Source of the DNA: Paraspadella gotoi
Taxonomy: Eukaryota > Chaetognatha
DNA length: 64,000 nucleotides
NCBI GenBank assembly: GCA_051294375.1
Contig: JBJCIZ010000239.1
Coordinates: forward strand, 4,531,834 to 4,595,833
Direction of reading: 5' to 3'
Part shown: piece after piece, positions 1 to 10,872 of the stretch
Layout of the letters: the number at the start of each line of letters is the position of its first letter
Numbering within the stretch: the stretch's first letter is position 1
Translations under genes and position numbers: made by a program
Notes under the pieces: generated by a model
What the model was told of the DNA's origin: nothing
Databases searched by the model: none
The model's input: only the letters and a program-made list of their open reading frames with translations

Positions 1-3000
1 GGATACGCGGGCTGTACGAAGTGCAAGATGAAGATTATCGCCAGTTGCCGAGCGAAAAAGCGTGATTGTGGCTGCATTGGGATATTTGGATGGGGCTTCA
101 TACTGATTTCCATCAGTGGTTGCGGCGGCAGTGGCAGCAATTGACAGCCTTTCCAGTGTGGGATTTAAGTCCAGGAGCTGAATGTCAAAAAGTTGTCGTG
201 AAAAGGTTGGATCTCGGCGTGCCCAGCGAAAATATTTCATCTCTTGCTGAGCAATTGCAATATCTTCCGCATTGGGGGCACATCATCTTGGTCGTCCTCA
301 TCCTTATTCCACTTACACGCAATAATTTGTTGCAAGGGAGTGATGCTGTCATCTCTGATCTTTGGCTGGGGTAAGAAGCGGAGTGGACCAGTGGTTTCTT
401 CATCCGAGTCGCTGTCATATTCATCGCTGTCACTGTCATCGTCATCTCCCTCATAACCATCAAAGTAAGCAGAGCGCCTATAGATGCAGTCCGTGATTTC
501 TCTGGTTTTTAATCTATCGTCAATTTTGAACAATTCTTCCTGACAAAAGCAGCAACTGCACAATGGAGACAATTCACATTCCTCCCAAAATCCTCTCTCT
601 GTCCGTTGATCTGCCGTTGCTCGATCGGTGAGTCCACCCAGGACGGCAAGAGTACCATCGCCTGGAGAGAAAGAGGAGAGAGGAGATGGTGCAATGGATA
701 CCAGGGAAAAGTCGGTCCGTGGCGAAGGTTGTTGACCGCCCGTAGGTAGTACGGTCCATGTGTCAGTCTCAGTGCTGAAGGCAAAGACAGTGTTGGCAAA
801 ATCGGTGAGTGGGTTGTCGATGTGGGTTTTCGTGTTGAAGATGTCGTCACCAATGTCGTACCTTGGAAAGTGTAAAAGGTGTATTGTAAAAAGAAAAAAA
901 TATTTTGAGAGATGAAGAAAAATGATATGAACAAACAAGGAAATAAAAAATGAAACAAAAAAGAAAGAAAGAAATAAAGTATAAAAGAAGAAAGCTCTTA
1001 CATAAAGAAATTTATCTTTCCCCTTTTTCCCACCCCTCCACCCTCCTCGCTAAACTCCACTCACCTATCCTTCCTTTTACTCCACTCCTTCAATTCTTTC
1101 CTCCGATAATCCCCCCTTCGAGGCCGCCGCGAAAGCGTCAGCAGCCGCCCGCCGACCACGGCGCTCGTCGCGACCATAGCCGGCGGTTCTCCGCCACAGC
1201 GCATCGCGCTCCAAACGGGACGAACATCGCCGTCAGCCGCGCCGTTGCCGTCGAACCGCAGCTGGAAATCGTCGAATCCAGCGCCAGGACGTTTGAAGAC
1301 GAAAAGACGCTGGCCATCGGGAGTAGGCGTCGTCCAATCGGGTCGACGTTTCAGTCTTAGAAAAAGCGTCGTCGCTTGATCGAATGTCATAGCCGCGTTG
1401 GTCGTTTCAATTGCGGACCAAGACTTGGAACCAAAATCGAAACGAAGAAGAGTGAGCGTAAAGATGCCAGGAGGAAGGATGAGGGCGGGTCGGTCTTCGA
1501 CGTCCCGACTCCGTCGTCGACGATATCGCCGAGGCGTCGCGTTTTCCCTGCACAGCTTCCTCAGCCGACGTCGTTCCAGCCTGGTAAGAGCGCTCAGCGC
1601 CAAGTATCCGTCGCCAAGCGCCACACCTCCAAACGCCAAGCATCGAGAGGCCAAGAAGGCTTCGCGTTCCACTCGTTGGTCCTCTTCCACCACGTCGTCC
1701 ACGACCGCCGCTCCCGGCCCAACTACCCAATCTTCCTCCCACGCGTCGTCCACCTCCCATTCCTCCGTCTCGTTGTATTCCGGCGCGTCTGCCAGGAGAC
1801 GCAGCGGGACGTCCGCCCCGCCGATCTTGGTCAGCTGCCGCCATTTGATGCGGGATTCCCGTCTGGCTCCGCAGAAAACCGGCGGGGCCACGGAGAAAAT
1901 TTTATCGGGAAGGAGACCCCGGCGTCGGTGGCGAAGAAAGAGGAAGATTTTGTTGCCTCGGACGACGGCGTCGTGGAGAGAAAGGGAAGAGGGGGCGGCG
2001 TTGAAAGTCGATGCATTTCCTGGGGAAGGAATTATTAATTATTTCTATGACTATTAATAATATTAATATAATTATTATCAGGATAGAGCCTTACCATACA
2101 TAGATACATACCTTTAGAAATTATTATTATATTTAGTAATGATGTTATTATTATCATTATTATTAAAGATAATAAAATAATAATAAATAATAATAGATAA
2201 TAATAAATAACTTAAAATATATAAAAATATAAAGTATTGTAATTTGCGCTGTTTAATTAAATATATTATATATATATATATTTATTTATATATATATCTA
2301 TATTATATAACATATTTTTATTAAATATCATTAATATTATTACTAATATTATTATCATTTTTATTATTAATTAACTTACCCAATGGATATTCTCCTTCAT
2401 TCCTCCAGGGAAAAGCGGCGGGAGTGAAATAACTCCAGAGGACAAAGCGAAGCGATGAAACAGTTTGAGTTCTTCGTGTGATCCTCCTCACGGATTCCAC
2501 TAACTCGATTCTTTGAGAGGGGGGAAGGGGGTAGGTAAGGTCGGGAGGGTGAAAGAAATAAAAGTTAATGGTGGAATTAATTCAAGTGGGTGGGTTGTAA
2601 TAACAAAAAAATCGCGTGAAAAGTTGCGACAAGGCAGAAGGTTGAGTTGGTGTACAATTTTTTTAAATTGATTGAATTAACTGTAACATGCAAATTAGAT
2701 TTTTGATTTAAACTTTTAACACTTTATTTTTATTTCGTTATAATAATGTGATTAATTAATTTAACAAAGTTTTTGATTTAATTTGTACAACGATTTAATT
2801 TTTTTTATCTTAGCAGACATGTTTCGGCTCACAAATTCGAGCCTTCATCAGCGCTTTTTTACAGTTTTGCTAAGATAAAAAATAAAATCGTTGTACAAAT
2901 TAAATCAAAAACTTTGTTATTCTCTCAAAAACAACGAAAGAAAGGATTATACCATGGATTAATTAGTTAAAAATTTAGAACAAAAAAAAATTAAAAAGGA

Positions 3001-3269
3001 TTATTATATATGGGTTTTTATTTATTATTCCTAAATCTATTATTATTTAGCAATTTTAATAATATATTTTTTTAATATTTTCTTAATATTTTTAAATTTA
3101 GTATTTTATATCTATTTTTAGATTAATATTAAAGAAAATTCATAATTACATACCTATAAATATATTCTCCCATAGAAACGTAGACGTAAGATTTGTCGAT
3201 GTCGAAAATTTTTTTTCCGAAATTATCCATGAGTTCGTAGTCGGAACCGTGAGAGACCCAAGTAGCCAT
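1..3269 (-). CDS. Kelch-repeat protein gene, 3' end beyond window
   Basis: Four exons with matching phases: 3269-3154, 2510-2380, 2019-1065 and 861 to the left edge. The start ATG (3269-3267) has a strong Kozak context (GCCATGG) and lies just downstream of a GA tract. Introns show GTATGT, GTAAGT and GTGAGT donors and pyrimidine-rich acceptors. The protein (about 608 residues up to the first stop, longer after correction) contains Kelch-type blades, for example WTVLP, a PSPRTDF turn and LAVLGG in exon 4. Kelch propellers are protein-binding scaffolds. I see no BTB or F-box, so the partner is unknown. Exon 4 carries a very acidic Asp/Ser/Glu stretch (near 405-465). The assembled frame stops at 237, but adding one base to the G run at 274-278 keeps a good frame open to position 1, so the stop is probably an indel error. 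The family is clear; the exact orthologue is not. Confidence 0.8.
274..278 (-). other. Probable homopolymer frameshift in Kelch exon 4
   Basis: In the assembled frame the exon ends ...MRKILQLLSKR-stop. With one extra C in this five-base run (minus strand) the frame continues without a stop to the window edge. That stretch includes NAEDIAIAQQEMKYFRW, DPTFSRQLFDIQLLDLN and TITLFRSATGDNLHLALR, which look like normal coding sequence. A homopolymer consensus error is the simplest explanation; a true frameshift or a tiny intron is possible. Confidence 0.6.
1065..2019 (-). CDS. Kelch gene exon 3
   Basis: A 955-nt exon with acceptor CCTTCCCCAG and donor GTGAGT, in phase with exons 2 and 4. It encodes about 318 residues, rich in Arg, Ala and acidic residues. 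It includes blade-like stretches (NKIFLFL, CLAFGGVALGDGYLAL, VVGGRLLTL). Its high GC creates long antisense frames on the plus strand that should not be annotated. Confidence 0.78.
2380..2510 (-). CDS. Kelch gene exon 2
   Basis: The acceptor follows a pyrimidine run (CCTCTCAAAG) and the donor is GTAAGT. Phases are 2 in and 1 out, matching both neighbours. The exon reads IELVESVRRITRRTQ at its start and FTPAAFPWRNEGEYPL at its end with no stop, which supports exon status although the region is short. Confidence 0.72.
2763..2918. repeat. Long inverted repeat around a ribozyme motif
   Basis: Arms 2763-2815 and 2868-2918 are near-perfect reverse complements about 50 nt long. Both contain TTTGATTTAATTTGTACAAC or its complement. 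The 52-nt centre is the hammerhead core described separately. The structure lies in the first intron of the Kelch gene. Inverted or tandem pseudo-LTRs with hammerhead motifs are typical of Penelope-like retroelements, but no reverse transcriptase is visible here. Confidence 0.75.
2812..2855 (-). ncRNA. Type I hammerhead ribozyme motif
   Basis: Read on the minus strand, the conserved core CTGATGA (2851-2845) is followed by stem II with arms GGCTC (2843-2839) and GAGCC (2830-2826) and an 8-nt loop. Then come GAAA (2825-2822) and a minimal stem III, CATG, closed by the conserved A-U pair, ending in GTC (cleavage expected after 2816). Stem I can form as AGCG with TGCT, in competition with the long inverted arms. 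All invariant core bases are present. A two-base-pair stem III is the form found in Penelope-like elements and animal retrozymes. Such motifs often cleave efficiently only as dimers. Confidence 0.75.
3154..3269 (-). CDS. Kelch gene exon 1
   Basis: Starts MATWVSHGSDYELM and ends in split codon AG at a GTATGT donor (phase 2). It joins exon 2 in frame. The coding frame also contains DIDKSYVYVSMGEYIY, which resembles a Kelch blade strand. Confidence 0.75.
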
Positions 3270-3280
3270 GGCTGAGGCCG

Positions 3281-3282
<2 letters not shown>

Positions 3283-3329
<47 letters not shown>

Positions 3330-3345
3330 CGAGAGAGAGCGAGGA
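3283..3345. repeat. GA microsatellite upstream of Kelch start
   Basis: Uninterrupted (GA)n on the plus strand, therefore CT-rich in the 5' leader of the Kelch gene. The arginine/glutamate or serine/leucine reading frames across it are translation artefacts of the repeat. Confidence 0.95.
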
Positions 3346-4828
3346 TAACTTTTCAACAATGTTTACTTTTATATCGTGAGTTTTATTTCGAGTTTGATTC
3401 AGTTCATAGACATTAAACGAAACTAAAAAGTCAAAACATGATAAAAGTTTAAAGAGCAATATTTTAATGATGAAACACTTTATCCATCATTTTATTATTC
3501 CCTACGAAGGTTGCATTGGTGAATAGTGCATTTTATTGAATGTGGTACATGTTAAGGTGGAGTAGGTTGAAAACTAGAAGTTCTCTCGTACAGATAATGA
3601 AGTACTTTTATTCGTATCAGGGTTTAGATAATGTGATAACGTAATAACAAAATTGAAAAAAATATATGGTGAGCTTTCTAATCTCCATAAAACCAGTTGC
3701 TATAAAATTATACATAAAAAAAATGTTGTTCAATTTATCATGTATCAATAAATATTCAAATGCTTCCGCGTAACAACAAAATGAACAAATTAAAAAAAGT
3801 TACAGTACAAATCGATTTATTCAAAAAAAAGTTATAGCACCGTATATACGAAATCTGTTTAAATAATAACGAATGTTAATCAAAAACGATTATGTAAAAT
3901 TTTTAGTTAGGTTTTTTTTTTTTTGCCGCGAGTATTCTATGAGCGAGACAGATAATTAATATTAATAAATAGAAAATAATTAATTATTGGGACGACAATG
4001 CGCTGGGTTAATTTTCGAGTAAAAGAAAAAAATGAAGACGGAAGGAAAAACAATTTATGATAATCGATTCTGCTGAGGAATCGGAGCCTTTCATGGTGCA
4101 GCCGAGAGAGATATAGAGCAAGAGAGAGAGCGAGAGAGAGAGAGAGTGATGCAGAGAGTTAGCGAAGAAGAGAGAGAGAAAAATCCTGCAGCGTCGCTGT
4201 ACAATAACCGTCTTCATCGGCTGACCAATGACCATTTTCAACCTTAAGGTGTAGCGAACCAACAACACAACGACAACAACATTTATTCGGCTACGTGTGT
4301 CAAAAAGAAATCGATAATTTAATTAAAATATTGATATATTGAATTAATTAATATAATTGATTAATCTAATTTATTGAACTTAAAATTAAAAACGTTTGCA
4401 GATTTTAATTTTGAGTATTGAAAAACATCTACAACGACAACAAACGAATCCGCAGGCATCGATGAACAGAGGACAAGGTAACAACGACGCGAACGACGAC
4501 GACGACAAGAGGGATGCAGAGGACAGACGAAAGCGACGAGACGACGAAGAGAATGCAGACGACGACGAAGACGAAGAAGACGAAGAGGATGCAGACGCGA
4601 CGAACGAGGAAAGAGCACGACGAGCGAACGAAGACAGCGACGAGACGACGAGACGAATGCAGACGACGACGACGAAGAAAGAGTGCGACGACGACGACGA
4701 CGAAGACGAAAGACAGACCGACGGACGGACGAATGCAGCAGACAGATTTACAATTAATTGTAGAGATGCATCGCATCGACGGTGGAATGGCGACGAAGAG
4801 TGAAAGGAGAGAGAGAGAAGAGAGAGAG

Positions 4829-4906
<78 letters not shown>

Positions 4907-5220
4907 GATGGGGCCAATAAAGGGCAACGAATTTTCAAGTTTCTTTCGGTCAAACTCAAAACAAGGAAATGCGACGAACACTATCTCTCTCTCCTCTTCT
5001 CTCTCTCTCTCTCTCTCCCTCTCTCTCTCTCTCTCTCCTCTTCTCTCTCATCTTCTCACTCGTCTCTCTCTCTCTTCTCTGCTCTCGTTCTCTCGTTCTC
5101 ATCTTTGAAACAAAGAAATATTGTGACAGACCGATTTCCCTCTCTCTCTATTTTCTCTTTTTCTCTACTAAAATGTTCTCGTAGGCAACATGTAACATAT
5201 GTATCTGGGACCTGCTAAGT
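3346..5220. repeat. Intergenic low-complexity region: GA/CT tracts and GAC-rich array
   Basis: No supported gene. There are GA tracts at about 4090-4180 and 4803-4902, a GACGA-type degenerate repeat at 4440-4735, and CT tracts at 4982-5160. The long open frames here encode only Asp/Glu/Arg/Thr or Ser/Leu low complexity. They are open because the repeat units lack stops, so they are not called genes. The stretch 3346-4080 is AT-rich with nothing recognisable. Confidence 0.85.
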
Positions 5221-5229
5221 CATTTATTT

Positions 5230-5345
5230 TGTAAGAGTGATGGAGCCTTAACACACCACCAAAGCCCTGTCAAAGTCAGGGGCAAGATAGCTTATTTATT
5301 AAGAATGGATAGATTTTTATATTGGTTGTACCAATTTCATACATA
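5230..5345 (+). repeat. Interspersed repeat R1, copy 1
   Basis: Contains the family 3' segment: a GATGGAGCC-like start, CAAAGTCAGGGGCAAGATAG, then TTTTTATATTGGTTGTACCA ending in ATTTCATA. The same string recurs near 23.2, 23.6, 46.2 and 55.5 kb and in reverse near 8.85 kb. No coding potential. Confidence 0.8.
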
Positions 5346-5458
5346 AATAAACACTCACACACACAAAAATAGAGAGAGAGAGAGAATAAATTAATAAGCT
5401 CAACACGGAAGCTGCTGCTCCCAAAACGAAAAACTTGATGATTGGCAGTTGAATCCGG

Positions 5459-5499
<41 letters not shown>

Positions 5500-5742
5500 T
5501 GAATGAGAATATTTCTCAGGATCAATGACATCATCGCTCCAAAAATTCACACAAAAAAAAATATAAAGAAAAATGAAGAATTCGCAATAAAGACTTTGAA
5601 GGGAAGGGCGATCGAGAAGGCATTCCAACTAATTGATTAGTTAAAAGGAGAAACTTTCACCACCAGGGGCTTTAAATAAAAGGACAAGAACAACAAAAAA
5701 ACTAAAGTTTAAAGTTGAGTTGAGAGAATAGAATAAGGGTTA

Positions 5743-5830
5743 GAATCTTCGTCCCGAGGCCGTCTTAGCCGTTTAGAGTAACGGGGCATTGACCCGCTAA
5801 TAACGCGGTGTTACAGCCTATGAGATTCTT
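5743..5830 (+). other. tRNA-like sequence, possible SINE head
   Basis: An 86-nt segment with GAATCT and AGATTC ends that can pair. It has a degenerate A-box-like TTAGCCGTTTAGAG and an anticodon-like stem CCGC/GCGG around a 7-nt loop. U33 is absent and the T-arm is poor, so it is not a functional tRNA. A decayed tRNA-derived repeat is the best reading. Confidence 0.3.
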
Positions 5831-6289
5831 TTTAAAAAGGAAAGAATTAAAAAAAAAAAAAGCGAAAATAATTCAGGAAATACTGTGTCATTTTCGGTCT
5901 TGAGATCGGAAACTTAATACTGCATAGTTTGTGAAAGAATTGGTTATTTATGTTAAAACCTTACAAACGATTAACCATAAGACGCTTGTTAACAAGCATT
6001 TTATGTTATGTTATATGTTATATCTTATGTTATGTTATGCTCGATTCTAGCGGAATGACGTGATTATCAGGAAATTCGTCCACGAAAGAAAGTTACTTCG
6101 GCGCGCAACTCATTCAACTTGCCGGTTGTTACTTTTTTTTGTTGCTGTCACTCTTTTTAAAGTTAAACAAATTGTTCAAATTTTCTACATACTTATGATT
6201 TTTGTTTTGTAATTATTTTTTTTTTATCTGTCTTATCTGGTTTTGAAAAAAAAAAAAGGTTTTTTCTGGTCTAAAAGTAAAAAAAGGAT

Positions 6290-6605
6290 TTTTTCTTTCT
6301 TACTTATTATCTCTGGCCTCCTCGCTCTCTCTCGCGATCTCCTCCTCTCTCAGTCTCCTTTCCTCTCTCNNNNNNNNNNNNNNNNNNNNNNNNNTCTCGT
6401 TACTCCTTGGTCTACAAATCGCGTTAAACAATAAAAGTTTTAGTTTTCGTTTGATTTATTATTGCTTCTCTGTCTCTCTCTCTCTCCTCTCATGTCGTCT
6501 CGTACTTATCTCTCTTTGCTCTCTCTTCTCTCCTCTCCGCTCTCTCGTCTCGTCCTCTCCCTCCGCTTTCTCTCGTCCTCTCTCTTCCTCTCGCGCCTCT
6601 CCCCA
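6290..6605. repeat. CT-rich tract with 25-N assembly gap
   Basis: Degenerate CT tract interrupted by exactly 25 N at 6370-6394. A 25-N gap usually marks ends that long reads could not close. The tract yields Ser/Leu frames with no biological meaning. Confidence 0.9.
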
Positions 6606-6854
6606 GTATGATGTCAGTGCGCCCGATGTTTCACGTTTTCAAACACAAGTTAGTCACATAACAATTCCATAAACTTTTACCTCGTCGTTATTTTACCGAA
6701 AAAAAAAAAACAACAACAACAAAACTCTTACTTTTTTCGTTGTTATATGACCATACAATGCAACATATGCACAGAGACGGTAGCCGTAACTTTCAGAAGG
6801 TTTAGGTAGCCAAAGGGTCTGGGAGATTTTGCTGTTTGATGCTTTGCTTTACCA

Positions 6855-6955
6855 TCTTTTACAGGAACCGTTCCGACCAGGACCTGAACCCGGGATCAGG
6901 GAATTCGGAGTTAAAGCGTTAGCCCTGTGATCTATTACGGCGCTGACAAAAAAAC
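6855..6955 (-). repeat. tRNA-derived SINE fragment, copy 1
   Basis: On the minus strand it reads GGCTAACGCTTTAACTCC, then a B-box-like GGTTCAGGTCC, then TCGGAACGGTTCCTG and AAAAGA. The second copy at 37.9 kb shares GCTAACGCTT, GGTTC..GTCC and TCGGAACGGTTC in the same order and spacing. An internal Pol III promoter-like head repeated at two loci supports a SINE family. The tail is not clearly defined. Confidence 0.55.
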
Positions 6956-7359
6956 GATCGTATCCAATGGGTAGTGATATTACGTCACTCTAAAGTGTTA
7001 TCTTACGCGATATCGACTGACCGACCGAAAAGTGACTAATTAAGTTGCTCCGGGAAAGGAAGGAGCAGGACAGCAACTCAAAATGACCCCGCGTGAACAT
7101 TTTGATTTCTCGGAGGGACAGTTGTTTATTTTTTTTTCTCCTTTTTATGACTTTCTAAAGTTTTAAGAATCGTTCATTACTGATACTTATCGCCTTAAGC
7201 GTCAAAAAAATTATTATTTTCGGTTCGTTTTTGTTAATTAAAAAATAATTAAATAATAGATTAACTTTAACTATTTCATTAATTTGAGATTTTTTTGATG
7301 GAGACAAGTGAAATCACTTCCTTTTCCGGCCATATAAGTTAGCAAGTGAAATTGAAGAG

Positions 7360-7659
7360 NNNNNNNNNNNNNNNNNNNNNNNNNNNNNNNNNNNNNNNNN
7401 NNNNNNNNNNNNNNNNNNNNNNNNNNNNNNNNNNNNNNNNNNNNNNNNNNNNNNNNNNNNNNNNNNNNNNNNNNNNNNNNNNNNNNNNNNNNNNNNNNNN
7501 NNNNNNNNNNNNNNNNNNNNNNNNNNNNNNNNNNNNNNNNNNNNNNNNNNNNNNNNNNNNNNNNNNNNNNNNNNNNNNNNNNNNNNNNNNNNNNNNNNNN
7601 NNNNNNNNNNNNNNNNNNNNNNNNNNNNNNNNNNNNNNNNNNNNNNNNNNNNNNNNNNN
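7360..7659. other. Assembly gap (300 N)
   Basis: Run of 300 N. The flanks are AT-rich and non-coding. The sequence to its right (from 7660) reappears in noisy form from about 15.19 kb, preceded there by CT-rich DNA that may represent the missing interval. Confidence 0.95.
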
Positions 7660-7997
7660 CTGAATCTAAATTTGAATCTAAAAGAGACGACATTAGGTCC
7701 TAAATTAATCTAATAAGTAATTAATAATTAATAATTAATAATTATTAATTAATATTAAATAAATTTTATTAGGAATTAGCGAAAATTTGACTTTTATGTT
7801 GTTAAAATTCAAATTTTCGCTAATTCCTAATACAACTCACACAACGAAAAGAAAGGATTATTATACTATAAATTTTATTAAGTTGAATTCAAAATTAAAA
7901 TTGACTAATATTATCAAGCAAAGTATGAAGCGAATTACAAACGGCGTGGGAAGCCTAAGAAAAACCCATTAGCTTTGTCAACCGATGATTTACAATG

Positions 7998-8042
<45 letters not shown>

Positions 8043-8825
8043 TCTCTCTCGTAAACAAAAATATGTCCAGAAAGACGAACAGAAATATATATATCTTTAT
8101 TTGATTTATTCGGTTTTTCCATGAAGCTCTTGGTAAAGATTTCAGTACTCACTTTTTGGTCGGTCTGTCGGTCCGTCAGTCAGTCTTATTCATATATGTT
8201 TTAAATGCTCATAACTTAAGTAATAATGCATCATTTTGATTATTACCTGATAGTAGGGTGGCTTAGCATAAGATGCATAATGTACACATGTTTTACAGTT
8301 ATGTATTCAAGTAATCATTAGAAAATGTATTAATGCGAATTTATTAGGAAATGTATCAATGCGAGAAAGTTACTGCGCCGCAACATCTTGAACTTACCCT
8401 TTCTTGTTTTTTGACTGAAACAAATTTTAAAACTTTATTCATTCATAGGAAAACTAAATTTAAATAGAAAAATTAAATAGGGATCATAAAAACAATGCAA
8501 TGGTTCTAAAATATCTAAAATTCACTTATTCTTTTTGTAGTTTTTTTTGTGGTTTTTTTCTTTCTAGAGGTTAATTTGTGGGAGCATTCATATCTCTTTC
8601 TTCGGTCATTCATTGCCCGTTCTTCTTGTCAAGCAAACTTCTTTTTTTATTTTTAAATTTGTGTTATTTACTCGTTTAATTTAATATCGGTAAATATAAT
8701 ATTTTACAAAAAGTTCTCAAATTATTTGTTCGATGGGCATTCATCAACTAAGGACAAAAGAAAGAGAAGGGGTTGAGGAATTTAGTTAAATCTCATATGT
8801 AATTATGTAGTAATATGTAGTAATC
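7660..8825. other. AT-rich intergenic DNA, no gene seen
   Basis: Contains a CT tract (7997-8052) and a GGTCGGTCTGTCGGTCCGTC motif near 8155 shared with several other loci. The phrase GCGAGAAAGTTACTGCGCCG near 8352 is shared with the noisy copy at 16.17 kb. Nothing coding is visible. Confidence 0.7.
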
Positions 8826-8827
8826 TC

Positions 8828-8960
8828 ATGAAATTGGTACAACCAATATAAAAATTATCCATTCATTTACTAAAATAAACTATCTTGCCCCAGACTTTGG
8901 ACAGGCAGGTCCCTACAAGCTTTCAATCAAGACTCACTCACAGTCTCGTTTATGTAGTAA
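8828..8960 (-). repeat. Interspersed repeat R1, copy 2
   Basis: Reverse-oriented copy: TGGTACAACCAATATAAAAA, CTATCTTGCCCCAGAC, CAGGCAGGTCCC, then AAGCTTTCAATCAAGACTC and CAGTCTCGTTTAT. It carries both the 3' segment and the AAGCTTTCAATCAAGACTC arm of the family. Confidence 0.8.
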
Positions 8961-9059
8961 AATCTAATCTATCATATCTAATTTATCATATCTTATGCTT
9001 ATCTAATATTTATGGAAGTGGTCTTTTCATACAATTGAAACATTCTTTCAAATATTATA

Positions 9060-9232
9060 CCACTTCATTGACAGGGAAGCCAGGTACTCTGGGACTGAAT
9101 AAACGAGACTGTGTGAGTCTTGATTGAAAGCTTATTAAGACCTGATATGACTTGACTTGATCACTCTTTTAAGATAATGACATAGCAGGTCCCAGCAAGC
9201 TTTCAATCAAGACTCTCCCAGAGTCTCGGTTA
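9060..9232. repeat. Interspersed repeat R1, copies 3 (inverted pair)
   Basis: Two ~36-nt arms, GAATAAACGAGACTG...TTGATTGAAAGCTT (about 9098-9134) and AAGCTTTCAATCAAGACTC...CTCGGTTATT (about 9199-9235), face each other with about 65 nt between. A hairpin could form. The unit GGGAAGCCAGGTACTCTGGG precedes it, as in the other copies. Confidence 0.75.
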
Positions 9233-9403
9233 TTTAAGGTTTAGATATTTTCGGCATTATATCCATGGACCTAAATCGATCGAAAGAAACGCGGCGACGA
9301 ATTCTCACTCTCGATTGGCTCAGGGAGCAAAAAGTTTTAACCAATCGGCAAAATTCGCATCTTCGATGCGTTTAATGTTTTACTCGTCGAGAAAAACATC
9401 CGT

Positions 9404-9450
9404 TCCTCTCTCTCTCTCTCTCTCTNNNNNNNNNNNNNNNNNNNNNNNNN
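9404..9450. other. CT tract and 25-N gap
   Basis: CT microsatellite running into 25 N at 9426-9450. The left flank (9,230-9,400) has a noisy duplicate at about 18.36-18.54 kb. Confidence 0.9.
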
Positions 9451-10870
9451 TTCAAACCTGTGCCAATCAAATCAAATAAGAAAAGTTCTATTTTAATTAT
9501 ATTATAAGGATCAATACTATATATAAAATATAACCCTACCTGGGAAAATTTTAAAAAAAATATATTTTTTTTTGAAATTAAATTAATGTCACGGATAATA
9601 TGTTTATTCATAAGTTGATTTTTAGAATTTTCACCCGTGTATGTAACTTTCACTACGCCCTACATCCATCAGTTTAAAAGCAGGATCGCGTCTTTAAACG
9701 GTTTAAAAAAAATTAAAAAAATTAATCTCTAATTAATAATAATAATAAATAAATAAAAAACAAATTAAACATGAAACGTACGCCTTCAGGGTAGCCGCAT
9801 CTCAAGGCGATGTCAAAAAATTTTGAGCGAGTTACATGCTCAAAACGAATATTTAGGGACATTTAAGAATACTTTTCAATGGACAAAAAATTTATAATTA
9901 TGGCCTCTGATACCCCTAGTAATTGAATTTTGTAAATATATATATAAATAGATAGGAAAAAGGCGCAAAAATTTTTTGGGAATTTGTTAAATTTTAAAGG
10001 ACCAGTCAGATAGCTCACTAAAAAAGTTGTCTACCACTGGAAGTTATAATTCTTTTTTAAATTTATTTTATACGATGTGGTCAAAAATAAGAAAAACCGT
10101 AAAAAATCATCATCTTTCATGATTTTAATCAGTTTTTTTTAATTTTTCACTCTTAGAAAAACGTAAGAATTTTTTAAAAGCTCTTTGCAATATATTTCTT
10201 GTTAAACTTTTTTATGCTCTATCAAGGAATCCCAAAAAATTTTAAGATTTAAAAAAATAATTTTTGCTCTATATAGTAATATAAGTTATTTTTAATTAGG
10301 CTAGCTACCCTCAGAAAAAGGCATTTTTGACAAAAAAATATTTTAATACCATAAACTCTATGGTCAAGATAGATTATTTTTAACGCTGTTTATACATTAG
10401 CATTTAAATTTCATCGGCTATGGCTAGCCTTGCGATTAGTTTCTTGCAAGGACCCGGATAAGTAAACTTTTCTAAATTTTAAAATTATCAATAACTATTA
10501 TTAAATCATATTTAACATCGGTGATATAGCATCACTTCATGATTTACTTCACTCAAAGGTTTTAAGCGAGTTTCATTAATGAGCAAATGATCAAACTGAT
10601 GGTCTTTTGTTAAAACTTTTCGACCTTGACGTTAATCATAGGATGGCTTTGCGTTCTCTTGAGAACGTACTACTACTAGATTAACTATTGTAACTAAAAC
10701 AAATTCCCCAGTACCAATGTTCATTATCATTTTTTTAAATACTAGCTGAGCTGCCATTTAAATTTGTTGTACAGTCCTAGTTTTATACAATTACAGAAAT
10801 TAAGCAAACGAAAACATATTATTATATACGTACATAAACTATATATAATAATCAAATAATCATGAACAAA
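9451..10870. other. AT-rich intergenic DNA, no gene seen
   Basis: About 1.4 kb of AT-rich sequence with many homopolymers and no coding signal on either strand. No terminal repeats or recognisable element ends were found. Confidence 0.6.
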
Positions 10871-10872
10871 AC

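Noticed and set aside
1376-2057. Two ~220-residue plus-strand open frames
   Set aside because: Antisense shadows of GC-rich Kelch exon 3, whose minus-strand frame has matching splice phases.
4396-5218. Long plus-strand frames rich in Asp, Glu, Arg and Thr
   Set aside because: They follow a GAC/GACGA repeat and a GA tract that lack stops in several frames. No domain, no splice context, low complexity only.
5743-5830. Functional tRNA gene
   Set aside because: Lacks U33, a proper T-loop and a good A box. Kept only as a tRNA-like fragment.
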